Source: Pseudomonas corrugata (GTDB taxonomy: Bacteria > Pseudomonadota > Gammaproteobacteria > Pseudomonadales > Pseudomonadaceae). From it: a stretch of DNA of 64,000 nt. Both the position numbers and the translations under genes were made by a program. Numbering within the stretch: position 1 is the stretch's first letter; each line of letters starts with the position of its first letter. The stretch spans positions 124,001 to 188,000 of the forward strand of contig NZ_LHVK01000009.1 of assembly GCF_001269905.1 (NCBI RefSeq). The letters are read 5' to 3'. A model generated the notes under the pieces. It worked only from the letters and a program-made list of their open reading frames with translations, had not been told where the DNA came from and did not search any database. Positions 47,028 through 55,640 of the stretch are shown here, piece by piece.

Positions 47028-49426
47028 TGCGGGGCCTGCAATTTTTGTTGCTGGCGATGACGTTGTTGTCCGCCGGCCTGCTGCGCGCGGCGCCTGTGGA
47101 TATCTGCCAGGCTGAACAGCTGGACGTGATGCCCGCGATGCGGATTGTCGAAGACCCCCAGGCCAGGTTGAGCCTGGAGGACATTGCGCAACTGCCCGAC
47201 GCCCGATTCAACACTGCGACCGCGAATTGGCCGGCGCAAGGCTATAGCCGCTCGGCATTCTGGTTGAAACTGCAACTCATCAATGCAAGCGCCAGGGCCT
47301 GCTCGCGCCTGCTGGTGATTGGGGCGCCGCGGCTGGAAGACATCCGCGTCTACCAATCTGAAGACGGACACTGGCGCGGTGCCCAGGCAGGCAGCGCCCA
47401 TCCCCTCGCCGAATGGCCCCAACCAGCGGCGCGCCAGCCGGCGTTCCCGGTCACGCTGGCGGCTGGGCAGAGCACCACCCTGTTCATCCGGGTGACCAGC
47501 AACTTCCAGATGCTGCTGGAGCCACAACTGTGGTCTGAACCGGCGCTGCTGCGCAGCCAGCAACAGGTTTACCTGAGCGACGGTCTGACCCTGGGCATTG
47601 TCCTGCTGGTCGTCCCGTTCGGGCTGATCGTCGGCTGGATCCTGCGCTCCCGATTGCTGAGCGTGAATGCGGGCGCGGTACTGAGCTATATCCTGCTGAC
47701 CTGCATCGTGAACGGCTACCTGATCTACTGGCCCACGGCGCTTGGCTGGACCCGCGAACTGCTGGCGTGCGTCAGCGTGACCTCGTTCGTCCTGTTCCTC
47801 GCCTACATGCGCGTGTTGCTACAGGTGGCCCGGCTACCGAGGATCATTGGCTGGAGCTATTGGGTGCCACTGCTGGGCTGTGCCCTTGGCCGGGTCTGGT
47901 GGTTGAAGGTCGATCCGGTCCAAGGCGCGCAGATGGTCCAGGTGTCGCTCTTGAGTTTCTACGGCTCGCTCCTGGCTACGTTATTCATGGCGTGGCGCAG
48001 GCGGCTCACTTACAACTGGATGGCGTGGCTGGTGCCGGGGCTGCTGCTTTCGCAGTTGTTGATGCGCTATTTCTTCCCACAGGAACAGTTGCCCTGGCAA
48101 TCGCCGCAAAGCAAGCACAGCCTGTCGTCGACCCTGCCTGGCGTGGCGTTGCTGGTGTGCACGTTGATCATGGAAGTCAGCCGCAGCCGGTATCGGGAAA
48201 AGCACGCCTTGTCCACCCTCGAACAACAGCGCCAGGCCGAGCACGAGCGCCTGGAAAGTACCGTGGCACTGCGCACGGCACAGCTGCGCGAATCACTGGC
48301 GGCACGCAGTGCGTTGATGGCCCGCATCAGCCACGACCTGCGTTCGCCACTGGTGCGCATCATCGATTATTCGCGCCTGTTGCACGCGGGTCCGAACCGG
48401 GAGTACCCGGCCAATATCGAGCGCAACGCCCGCCAGCAACTGGAGCTGATCGACGAGATGCTCGAGTTCTCCCAGGGGGAATTGGAACAGATGCAACTGA
48501 CCCTCGCGCCGGGTTATTTGTACGGGTTCCTGAAGGAGATCGAAGAGGAGGCGGGCTTCCTCGCCGCGCGACAGGGCAACACCTTCGAAGCCGTTCTGGC
48601 GCAGGACCTGCCGGCGCTGGTAGAGGCCGATTTCAAACGGCTGCGGCGGGTCCTCATGAACCTCTTGACCAACGCGGCGAAGTTCACCCGTAACGGCCAG
48701 GTCCGTTTTGAAGTGAGCGCTGTTCCAGGGGCGACCGTTGACGCAGTGGAACTGGTCTTCAGCGTCATCGACAGCGGCATTGGCATCGATCCACAAGAAT
48801 TCGAACAACTGCTGCAACCCTTCCGTCGTGGCCGCAATGCGCAACGCTACGAAGGCAGCGGGCTTGGCTTGTCCATCGTCGCGCAACTGCTGGAGCGCAT
48901 GGGCAGCCGGCTGGAACCCCAGGCCAGCGAGCAGGGCGGCAGCCGCTTCAGTTTTCGCCTGCAACTGAAGTTCGCCCAGGAACACGAGCTTGAAAATGGC
49001 ATCGTCGATAGCCATGCCGAACCGTTTGATGGCCAAGGTCTGCATGTCCTGCTGGTGGACGATGTCGAGCAGAACGGCGAATGGCTGTATGACCTGCTGG
49101 CCGGCTACGGGTGTGACGTGAGCCTCGCGGCGAACGGCGAAGACGCCTTGGCCTGCCTGGCCCAGCAGCCGGTCGACCTGCTGATCAGCGACCAGATGAT
49201 GCCCGGCATGGACGGCTGGGCACTGCTGCGACGGGTGCGCGAGCACGGACACGATTGCCCGGTGCTGCTTTATTCGGCGGTTCCGCCCCGCAGGCCGGGG
49301 GGCTATCCCCAGGACCTGACGTTCGATGCGGTCCTGCTCAAGCCGGCCGACAGCCGTGAATTGCTGGCATGGGTCAAGGCACTCACTGATGCGGACAGGG
49401 TGCGCCCGATGGCTCGGGAGCAATAG
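47027..49426 (+). CDS. Hybrid sensor histidine kinase (7TMR-DISM type)
   Basis: 799-residue inner-membrane kinase. A signal peptide (LLAMTLLSAGLLRA) precedes a periplasmic sensor of the 7TMR-DISMED2 beta-sandwich kind (about 30-175). Seven hydrophobic helices (about 185-390) and a short coiled coil follow. The HisKA box is MARISHDLRSPLVRI (His about 436), the ATPase has NLLTNAAKFT, DSGIGI and GSGLGLSIV, and a C-terminal receiver carries the acceptor in LLISDQMMPGMDG (Asp about 722). Domains of this kind bind carbohydrate-like or other small extracellular ligands. The stop is one base from the TonB receptor start. Confidence 0.92.
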   Translation: MRGLQFLLLAMTLLSAGLLRAAPVDICQAEQLDVMPAMRIVEDPQARLSLEDIAQLPDARFNTATANWPAQGYSRSAFWLKLQLINASARACSRLLVIGAPRLEDIRVYQSEDGHWRGAQAGSAHPLAEWPQPAARQPAFPVTLAAGQSTTLFIRVTSNFQMLLEPQLWSEPALLRSQQQVYLSDGLTLGIVLLVVPFGLIVGWILRSRLLSVNAGAVLSYILLTCIVNGYLIYWPTALGWTRELLACVSVTSFVLFLAYMRVLLQVARLPRIIGWSYWVPLLGCALGRVWWLKVDPVQGAQMVQVSLLSFYGSLLATLFMAWRRRLTYNWMAWLVPGLLLSQLLMRYFFPQEQLPWQSPQSKHSLSSTLPGVALLVCTLIMEVSRSRYREKHALSTLEQQRQAEHERLESTVALRTAQLRESLAARSALMARISHDLRSPLVRIIDYSRLLHAGPNREYPANIERNARQQLELIDEMLEFSQGELEQMQLTLAPGYLYGFLKEIEEEAGFLAARQGNTFEAVLAQDLPALVEADFKRLRRVLMNLLTNAAKFTRNGQVRFEVSAVPGATVDAVELVFSVIDSGIGIDPQEFEQLLQPFRRGRNAQRYEGSGLGLSIVAQLLERMGSRLEPQASEQGGSRFSFRLQLKFAQEHELENGIVDSHAEPFDGQGLHVLLVDDVEQNGEWLYDLLAGYGCDVSLAANGEDALACLAQQPVDLLISDQMMPGMDGWALLRRVREHGHDCPVLLYSAVPPRRPGGYPQDLTFDAVLLKPADSRELLAWVKALTDADRVRPMAREQ

Positions 49427-49427
49427 C

Positions 49428-51803
49428 ATGCCCGGTCGGTGTTATCGGTTGCTCTTGCTCGGCAGCCTGTCGGCACTGCCCTGGGCGTGGGCTGATGCCG
49501 AGCAAGCGCAATCGCCGACCGCGCCTGCGGTGTCGCCCGGCCCCGTAGTCCTTGAGGCAACCACGGTGACTGCGCGCCGCCGAGAGGAAGACCCGCAGCA
49601 CGTGCCGATCCCGATCAACGTCCTCTACGGCGAGCAACTGGACCAAGCCGGCCTGCACACGCTGCAAGATGTCCAGCAGCGCGTGCCCGGGCTGGTGGTG
49701 TCCGGGCATGACGCCCGCTATGCCGGCTTCGGCCTGCGCGGCTTCGGCGCCACGACCTATAACGATGGCCTGGAAGGCAGCGTCGGCCCTTACGTCGATG
49801 GCGTCTACCAGGCGCGCCAGGGCATGGCCTTCACCGAGTTGATGGACATCGAGCGCATCGAAGTGCTGCGCGGGCCCCAGGGCACCCTGTTCGGCAAGAA
49901 CACCACCGCGGGCGCGCTGAACATCATCACTCGCCAACCGACGTTCCAACCCGAGGCCAACCTGGAGGCCAGCTACGGGGAACACGGTCTACGTGAATAT
50001 CGCGGGACGGTTTCCGGAGCGCTGCGCGACGACGTACTGGCCGGGCGGCTGAACGTCTTCGAGCGCTCGATGGACGGGCAAGTGGAAAACCTGGAAGACG
50101 GCGCCCGCCTCGGTGATGCTGACAGCCAAGGCCTGCGCGGGCAATTGCTGTGGACGCCGAGCGCGGACTTCAGTGCGCGCCTGATCGCGGACCATGCCCG
50201 GCAGAACGAGGCCGGCAACGTGCTGCTGGTCAACCACTACAGCCAGCAGACCCGCCAGCGGGCCCGGTTTGTCGGCTACCCGCTGCCTGCGTCTGACCCA
50301 GACCAACGCGAAGTTCGTATCAACGCTCCGGGGCACCCGCAAACCCTGCAGGACGGCGTCTCCCTGGAACTGAACTGGGACCTGGACGAAGCGATGCGCT
50401 TGACCAGCATCACCGCCTACCGTGACTGGGACTACCGCGCCACCCGCGACGGCGACAGTACCGCGCTGTCGGTGGCTCAGTCCGAGACCGAGCTGGGGCA
50501 CCGGCAGTTCAGCCAGGAATGGCGCCTGTCCGGCACGGCCGGCTCGTCCATCGACTATGTCGCCGGGCTCTATTACCTGCGCCAGCAGCTTGACCGTGAT
50601 ATCGACGTCGAATTCGGCAAGGACGCCGCGCCCTGGTTCGTCGGCGACCAACTGGAGCAATTGCAGAAGCTCTACGGCATCACCATCACCGATCCGCGGC
50701 AGGTGCCGCCCCAGTTGTTGGACGGCGCCCGGCAACATTACGACGGCCAGCAGAAGGGCGACAGCCGGGCCGTATTCGCTCAGGTTTCCTGGCGCCCCGT
50801 CGACCCCCTCGAACTCACCGGCGGCCTGCGCTACAGCCAGGAGCGCAAGGACGGCTGGGTTTCCCGCGACGTCAGTCACCTGGCCTCCCTGGCCGGCCTG
50901 CCACCGACATTCCAGGCGGGCGGCCAACTGCTGAGGGACATCGCCCTAGGGGGTGGTTATTACCGCCAGGACTCGATCAAGGAGGACAACGTCTCCGGCC
51001 TCCTCAGCGCCAGCTACCGCTTCAGCGATGCCGTGATGGGCTACGTCAGTTGGTCGCGTGGCTACAAGGCCGGCGGCATCAACTTCGACGTGGTCGGCCC
51101 GTTCGCCGCGCCCACCTTCGAGCCGGAGCGCGCCACGTCGCTGGAGTTGGGCATGAAGACGCGGTTCTGGGACGAGCGGGCGCTGCTCGACCTCGCCGTC
51201 TACCAGACCGACGTCGACAACTACCAGGCGCTCACCTACAGCCCGTCGACGTCGATGTTTGCGCCACCGCTGCGGGACAACTTGATCAACGTCGGCAAGG
51301 TGCGCATGCACGGGATCGAACTGGATTCTGTCTGGCACTTGTCCCCCCGACTCACCGGGCGCCTGGGCCTGGCCTGGAGCGACGCGCGCTATCGCAGCTT
51401 CCCCAACGCGCCGTGTCCGCCGGCCTCGGGCCAGTGGACCTGCGACCTCAGCGGCGACCGGCTCTACAATGCGCCCGAGTGGAGCCTCAGCAGCGGCCTG
51501 GACCATACCCATCCGCTGCCGTACGGGCTGCAAGCCTACAGCGGCGTCGACTACAGCTTCCGGACCGGTTACTACGGCACCCTTGAAGGCGGCGAGGGCA
51601 GCTATCAGCCCAGCTACGGCCTCACCAATTTGCGCCTGGGGTTGCGCCGCCAGGACCGTGGGTGGGAAGTGGAAGGCTGGGTGCGCAACGTCTTCGACCG
51701 CCACTACATCACCGCCGTCTACTCACTGCTGGGCGCCGGTGACTACGGCGTACAGCTCGGCAGCGAAAGAACCCTCGGTACCACCCTCAGGCTTCGTTAT
51801 TGA
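49428..51803 (+). CDS. TonB-dependent outer-membrane receptor
   Basis: 791-residue receptor. Signal peptide about 1-22 (LLLLGSLSALPWAWA), TonB-box-like LEATTVTARRR, plug domain (about 55-165) with VQQRVPGLVVSGHDARYAGF, the IERIEVLRGPQGTLFGKN hallmark and GALNIITRQP, then a 22-strand barrel ending in the aromatic-terminated LRLRY. It has no N-terminal signalling domain, so it is not a FecA/FpvA-type transducer. It resembles the large receptor class common in sphingomonads for plant-derived or unusual siderophore-like ligands; substrate unknown. One base follows the kinase stop. Its 3' end overlaps the convergent diguanylate cyclase gene by 17 bases. Confidence 0.9.
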   Translation: MPGRCYRLLLLGSLSALPWAWADAEQAQSPTAPAVSPGPVVLEATTVTARRREEDPQHVPIPINVLYGEQLDQAGLHTLQDVQQRVPGLVVSGHDARYAGFGLRGFGATTYNDGLEGSVGPYVDGVYQARQGMAFTELMDIERIEVLRGPQGTLFGKNTTAGALNIITRQPTFQPEANLEASYGEHGLREYRGTVSGALRDDVLAGRLNVFERSMDGQVENLEDGARLGDADSQGLRGQLLWTPSADFSARLIADHARQNEAGNVLLVNHYSQQTRQRARFVGYPLPASDPDQREVRINAPGHPQTLQDGVSLELNWDLDEAMRLTSITAYRDWDYRATRDGDSTALSVAQSETELGHRQFSQEWRLSGTAGSSIDYVAGLYYLRQQLDRDIDVEFGKDAAPWFVGDQLEQLQKLYGITITDPRQVPPQLLDGARQHYDGQQKGDSRAVFAQVSWRPVDPLELTGGLRYSQERKDGWVSRDVSHLASLAGLPPTFQAGGQLLRDIALGGGYYRQDSIKEDNVSGLLSASYRFSDAVMGYVSWSRGYKAGGINFDVVGPFAAPTFEPERATSLELGMKTRFWDERALLDLAVYQTDVDNYQALTYSPSTSMFAPPLRDNLINVGKVRMHGIELDSVWHLSPRLTGRLGLAWSDARYRSFPNAPCPPASGQWTCDLSGDRLYNAPEWSLSSGLDHTHPLPYGLQAYSGVDYSFRTGYYGTLEGGEGSYQPSYGLTNLRLGLRRQDRGWEVEGWVRNVFDRHYITAVYSLLGAGDYGVQLGSERTLGTTLRLRY

Positions 51804-52872
51804 GGGAGATGAAGCGGGTCGGACAAAACGCCAGACGGTTGCCGCCGGCCTTTTTCGACAGGTACATCGCCTGGTCCGCCTTGCTGATCAGCCCATCAAC
51901 CTCCTGACCGTGCTCGGGGAAAAATGCCACGCCGATACTGGCGGAAATCTCCACCGTCTGGGCGCCGATCAGGATGGGCGCGTTGGCCGCTTGCAGCATG
52001 CGCCTGAGCAACGGCTCGCTGTCTTCCACCTTCTGTAGCCCCACCAAGCCGGCCACAAATTCATCGCCGCCGAGCCGCGCCAGCGTATCGCTCTCACGCA
52101 GGGTTGCGTTGATCCGCGCCGCGACGATCTGCAACACCCGATCGCCCCAGTCATGGCCATAACCGTCGTTCAAGGCCTTGAAGCCATCGAGGTCGATAAA
52201 CGCAATCGCTACCTTCTGCTGAAGGAGACGTGCCTTGCCCAATGCCTGGCGCATCCGCTCGGCCAACAGCAACCGATTCGGCAGTTGCGTGAGCGCGTCA
52301 TACCGGGCGTCACGCTCCAGCAACTGCAGGCGCTGCTTGATCTGCGTCATGTCGCTGAACAGCGCCACGTAATGCTGAACATTGCCGTGCCAGTCATGCA
52401 CGGCACTGATGCTGATGCGCGAGGTCATCTCCCGACCGTCCTTGTGGCTGCTCTGGATTTCCCCGGACCAATGCCCGTGGAAATCCAGCGCATTCTTCAT
52501 CGGCGCATAAAACGCCGCGAGCCGCCGCACCATGCGATGGGAGTTCAAGTCCCGGCCCCTGACCTCGTCTTGCCCATAACCGGTCAGGCGTGTGAACGCC
52601 TCGTTCACACCGATGACCCGCCCGAAGGGGTCGACCAGCATCGCCCCTTCCCGCGCATGGCTGAACACGGTTGCGGCCAGCTCCGGGCAAATGGTATTGG
52701 CCTGCCTGTTCGCGGCCCCCTCATCACGAGGTACCGGCCACCGCTCGGAATCGACGCCCAACCGCGCCAGATACCCGGCCATGAAAGAAAGCGCCCGGTG
52801 CAGCCGGATCAGCGCACTCATGGCGAGCCTGGACTTGAGGCAATAACTACGGATGAAGGTGCGTAGGTTCAT
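51787..52872 (-). CDS. PAS-GGDEF diguanylate cyclase
   Basis: 361-residue cytoplasmic signalling protein. A PAS domain (about 65-185) shows ATVFSHAREGAMLVDPFGRV and LTGYGQDEVRGRDLNSH; the GGDEF domain (about 195-355) has DALTQLPNRLLLAERM, FIDLDGFKALNDGYGHDWGD and the intact active site LGGDEF (about 267-272), so cyclic-di-GMP synthesis is expected. No clear membrane helix; the N-terminus is Arg/Leu rich. ATG at 52872 (MNLRTF) chosen over 52908. It is convergent with and overlaps the TonB receptor gene. Confidence 0.9.
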   Translation of the reverse strand: MNLRTFIRSYCLKSRLAMSALIRLHRALSFMAGYLARLGVDSERWPVPRDEGAANRQANTICPELAATVFSHAREGAMLVDPFGRVIGVNEAFTRLTGYGQDEVRGRDLNSHRMVRRLAAFYAPMKNALDFHGHWSGEIQSSHKDGREMTSRISISAVHDWHGNVQHYVALFSDMTQIKQRLQLLERDARYDALTQLPNRLLLAERMRQALGKARLLQQKVAIAFIDLDGFKALNDGYGHDWGDRVLQIVAARINATLRESDTLARLGGDEFVAGLVGLQKVEDSEPLLRRMLQAANAPILIGAQTVEISASIGVAFFPEHGQEVDGLISKADQAMYLSKKAGGNRLAFCPTRFISLNNEA

Positions 52873-53041
52873 GGGTTTACACGGTGTTGGCGGGTAAGGG
52901 GACTGCAAGCGAAGCGGGCATTATCGAGGGGGAGGGGACGCGGCGACTTTGCTGGAGCGGATGGGAGCTTTGCGGGAGGGGATAAAGCGAAAGATTTTTG
53001 CCGGGCGGCTAAAAGAAACAGCAGGATCAAACGCTGCAAAA

Positions 53042-53127
53042 CCTGTGGGAGCCAAGCTTGCTCGCGCTAGCGGCAGGTCGTTATTGCTGATTGACTACCG
53101 CCATCGCGAGCAAGCTTTGCTCCCACG
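53042..53127. repeat. REPIN (aaagctt-type, one arm diverged)
   Basis: cctgtgggagccaagcttgctcgcg is paired with cgcgagcaagctttgctcccac. It lies in the 408-base gap 52873-53280, which holds no gene I can recognise. Confidence 0.85.
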
Positions 53128-53280
53128 GTTATTGCGTTTTTTGCAGATCACTCACAACCAGCTCATTAAAAAGGTCTTACCAGCTGTTACTTCTGACAGT
53201 AGTCGATGGGTATATCTGATGCTTATATCCCTTTGCGCTGTCTTATCGGCGCCTTGAGTCACAGCACTGAGGGTTCAAAC

Positions 53281-53715
53281 ATGACAACCAACAAGAAAAA
53301 AACAGATGCCCGCATGGTCGGCACGATTATCGTCAATACGCCATCTTCGGTAACTTTTACAGAGGTCAATGCGACGTTGTTCAACAGTGATGGCAACAAC
53401 GCCAGCGGCGGATTTCTGCAAGGAGGGCTGAGAGCGTGGAAGCGAGGAAAAAAAGACGATGCCGCGATTTTTATCGGCTTCCCGGCCGCACAAGCGGGTA
53501 GCGACATGAAAACGTTTCAATATCCCGGTGATTTTGATGGTCCCTCTATACGGTGGGTTTTCATCGACGAAGAGGGTAAGCGTCATTCGGTCAGTACAGG
53601 GACAATCACTATAGAGTTCGGCAGATTCTTCAGCTTTTTTAAAGGTGTCTATTCTTTCGCTGATACGGAAGGCCAAGTTGTCAGAGGGTCGTTTGATGTG
53701 AGGTATGTGGAGTAA
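53281..53715 (+). CDS. Hypothetical protein, 144 aa
   Basis: Not recognised. No signal peptide or membrane helix; composition is Gly/Ser/Asn/Phe rich with alternating hydrophobic pattern suggesting a beta-sandwich (VGTIIVNTPSSVTFTEVN, RWVFIDEEGKRHSVST, TITIEFGRFFSFFKGVYSF). Base composition is AT-richer than the upstream genes, in keeping with the start of an accessory region. The ATG at 53281 (MTTNKKKTDARM) is used; an in-frame ATG at 53206 is also possible. Confidence 0.6.
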   Translation: MTTNKKKTDARMVGTIIVNTPSSVTFTEVNATLFNSDGNNASGGFLQGGLRAWKRGKKDDAAIFIGFPAAQAGSDMKTFQYPGDFDGPSIRWVFIDEEGKRHSVSTGTITIEFGRFFSFFKGVYSFADTEGQVVRGSFDVRYVE

Positions 53716-53788
53716 TGCTGTAAACAGTTGCATCAGGAGGAAGCACTTGGCAGCTTGCTACGACCCGTTATCCAAGAACTCCGTCAAT

Positions 53789-53851
53789 TTGTGGCGAGGG
53801 GATTTAGCGAATCATCTCACCGCCTCGCTGGGGCTGCGCAGCGGCCCCAAA
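53789..53851. repeat. Diverged copy of the tgtggcgagggg repeat family
   Basis: tttgtggcgaggggattta followed by cgctggggctgcgcagcggcccc, similar to 7864-7907 but with an internal change. No second arm. Confidence 0.65.
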
Positions 53852-53900
53852 TCGTTTAGCCAAAGCAGGGTGGTTTTTACTGGTTACTCTCTCTCTGCGG

Positions 53901-54155
53901 CTACCAACTATCTCGATAATCGAAGGAAATCTGGTAGACATAGGTGGACCAATCAATTGAATGCTGGAAATAAGGTTGGAGAATTTTTATCCATTCTTGG
54001 GAAACATTGAAGCCGCCATTATTTATATTGTTTTTGATTGGAATCCCTAGGGCCTCAATGACAGCGCCATCTTCGCCCAAATCTTTCGAGTACTCTTCTC
54101 CTTCGTAGCATTCAGTTTGCTTGTCGAACCATTCCAGTCGTAGTTTGAGTCCAAT
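53901..54155 (-). CDS. Colicin E3-type immunity protein, ATT start codon
   Basis: 84 codons, fully open, beginning at ATT (54155-54153) and ending at TAG. The N-terminus [19 protein letters not shown], then [19 protein letters not shown] and, after [22 protein letters not shown], closing with ISFDYRDSW, matches the ImmE3 family along its full length of about 85 residues. The position of the family's initiator Met is occupied by ATT, with gagga 5 bases upstream, directly after the stop of the toxin remnant (the classical toxin-immunity order). ATT is a rare but known bacterial start (infC). Either this start is used or the gene is silent after an ATG to ATT change. It would bind and block an E3-type 16S rRNase. 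Confidence 0.8.
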   Translation of the reverse strand: MGLKLRLEWFDKQTECYEGEEYSKDLGEDGAVIEALGIPIKNNINNGGFNVSQEWIKILQPYFQHSIDWSTYVYQISFDYRDSW

Positions 54156-54162
54156 TTAATCC

Positions 54163-54594
54163 TCACAAATACTTTTTGATATTACGGTTTTTTTGGGCGG
54201 CCTTTGTCTGCTCGCCAGTAAGATGATCGAATGCCCCTAGGTGGCTTCCATCGCTTGAGCGATAGGCTTCCAATTCGCCGTGTGAGGAATCCCATTCATA
54301 GATTGTTCTGCCCTTAGCATCAAGCCAGCGATGTCGTAGGCCTCCACCTCCCTGTACGGGTGTCTTTTTGATTCCTCACTTCAAGTCAGGAAAACCAACT
54401 ATTTCTTGTGTTTTCGGGGCCGGATGATAGTCGTGGCCGGCCTCGGCCAGGCCTTTTCTACGAACACTCAGAACCGCATAAACCGGCCGAACCCCCGAAT
54501 CCCAGGTCGGCGACGTAGTGATCGGCGCGAGGAACCAGTTGAACGACGTCGACCATTTCCCAATCGCGGTTCTGGCCGGTATAGAACCCATACC
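54163..54594 (-). pseudogene. S-type pyocin/colicin fragment with E3 ribonuclease domain
   Basis: Minus-strand remnant of a bacteriocin. In one frame 54594 to about 54482 encodes AGYGFYTGQNRDWEMVDVV and DHYVADLGFGGSAG of the S-pyocin translocation domain. After a frame change near 54481 the next frame reads YAVLSVRRKGLAEAGHDYHP to FPDLK and hits TGA at 54376-54378. The same frame then continues GIKKTPVQGGGGLRHRWLD and the E3 RNase core YEWDSSHGELEAYRSSDG to KNRNIKKYL, stop at 54163-54165. The catalytic Asp, His, Glu (WDSSHGELE) and Arg (NRNIKKYL) are all kept. Truncated 5' by a junction to a DUF6124 fragment, and inactivated by frameshift and stop. Confidence 0.85.
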
Positions 54595-54684
54595 CGGCGG
54601 CATGTGGCATTGGGGATTCAGCAGGTGATTGAGTTGAGTGAGTTGTTGGCGAATCGGGCGCTGGACATTGTTGAAGTGAGGTAA
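54595..54684 (+). pseudogene. 3' fragment of a DUF6124-type gene
   Basis: Encodes RRHVALGIQQVIELSELLAN and the end DIVEVR, identical in protein sequence to the C-terminus of the intact gene at 62456-62815 but without its first 90 residues. The homology starts exactly where the pyocin remnant on the other strand ends, marking a recombination junction at about 54595. Confidence 0.85.
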
Positions 54685-54710
54685 GGGAGAGTCGCTTGCC
54701 TGAGCAACAT

Positions 54711-54743
54711 AAAAAAGGGTCTGGCTTGGCAGACCCTTTTTTT
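54711..54743. terminator. Bidirectional rho-independent terminator
   Basis: aaaaaagggtctg / cagacccttttttt around ttgg. It would end the DUF6124 fragment on the plus strand and hicAB on the minus strand. Confidence 0.9.
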
Positions 54744-54806
54744 GTGGGCGTGTCGGAAGGGACTTGGTGTCGAAGCAGGAAAGCTTTGTATCACCGACAC
54801 TGGCGG

Positions 54807-55139
54807 TCAGACGTGCGCCGCGCGCTCAAATACCTCATCAGCCCATTGGTTCAAGCTTTTTCCAGCGGTTTGAGCGGCAATGGTAGCGGCGGCATGAACT
54901 TCAGGACGAATGCGCAGCATCACCTTCCCTGAAGCAGGTTTCTCAGGGCTGACGCCTTGCTCGGCACAGTCCGCCAGATAATCCTCAACAGCACTGGCAA
55001 ACTCGGCACGCAGATGCGTCACTGAGTCGGCATGAAAGCTGATGATGTCACGCACGCCCAGAACTCGACCGACGAAGATGTCGTCACGCTCGTCAAACTC
55101 AACTCGGGCGGTATAGCCCTTATAGGTCATGCTATTCAT
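54807..55139 (-). CDS. hicB: HicB-family antitoxin
   Basis: 110-residue antitoxin. The N-terminal partial RNase-H fold (YKGYTARVEFDERDDIFVGR, then FHADSVTHLRAEFASAVEDY) blocks HicA; the C-terminal ribbon-helix-helix segment (VMLRIRPEVHAAATIAAQTA, GKSLNQWADEVFE) binds the operator. Its start overlaps the hicA stop (ATGA). Gene order is toxin first. The pair is expected to be autoregulated from the region upstream of hicA. Confidence 0.88.
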   Translation of the reverse strand: MNSMTYKGYTARVEFDERDDIFVGRVLGVRDIISFHADSVTHLRAEFASAVEDYLADCAEQGVSPEKPASGKVMLRIRPEVHAAATIAAQTAGKSLNQWADEVFERAAHV

Positions 55140-55390
55140 AGCTCAACTCCTGCTCGCTGGAGAAATTCGCGAGCTTCTTCTACCTGATATTTCTTGGCTT
55201 CTTTTCCAGGGTGCGGCCGATGGCAGCGCCACTGGGCCTCTCGTAACACGAGCTTGACCCGCGAGCCTTCGCGTTCCAACACTTGGCCGCCCAGATGAAT
55301 GACCAATGCCTCGATGTCAGCAAACACTATCGCTGCGCTGGTTGGCGTTCGGTAGATCGCGTCAAGGGTCTTTCGGTGTCTGTTCTTCAT
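55136..55390 (-). CDS. hicA: HicA-family mRNA interferase toxin
   Basis: 84-residue toxin with a double-stranded-RNA-binding-like fold. MKNRHRKTLDAIYRTPTSAA at the start, EREGSRVKLVL, the catalytic-type RCHRPHPGKEA, and the terminal KYQVEEAREFLQRAGVEL match the longer HicA subgroup. I chose the ATG at 55390 rather than 55420 because the upstream ten residues are not family-like. It would cleave mRNA when HicB is lost. Confidence 0.87.
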   Translation of the reverse strand: MKNRHRKTLDAIYRTPTSAAIVFADIEALVIHLGGQVLEREGSRVKLVLREAQWRCHRPHPGKEAKKYQVEEAREFLQRAGVEL

Positions 55391-55537
55391 GTTGGGCATG
55401 CTATCAAAAGAAGATAGCACTATCCAGCCAGTCCAGCGTCATTGAAGCCTGATGAGGGGCTATGCCCAGGTTCGGGGACGGCAGCATAGGCCGACCCCAG
55501 CGGGGCGATCAGATCCTATCTCCAAAGCTGACAGCCG

Positions 55538-55640
55538 ACATCGCCTTCGCCTTTGCCTACAACTACGCCAGAATCCGCCGGCTTGTGCGCCTTGGACCTC
55601 GCCGGTAGTTTGAGTCCTGTCGCGGCTCATCAGTGAGCGG
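55538..55640 (+). repeat. Dispersed ~103-bp direct repeat, copy 1
   Basis: acatcgccttcgcctttgcc... through gctcatcagtgagcgg closely matches 62154-62256. The conserved part could encode FAYNYARIRRLVRLG, so it may be the 3' end of a mobile or lost gene; I cannot name it. It lies in the 345-base gap between hicA and DUF2442. Confidence 0.75.

Noticed and set aside
54376..54378. Selenocysteine or programmed read-through at the TGA in the pyocin remnant
   Set aside because: No selenocysteine element is visible, the gene also has a frameshift and a missing 5' end, so decay is the simpler reading.
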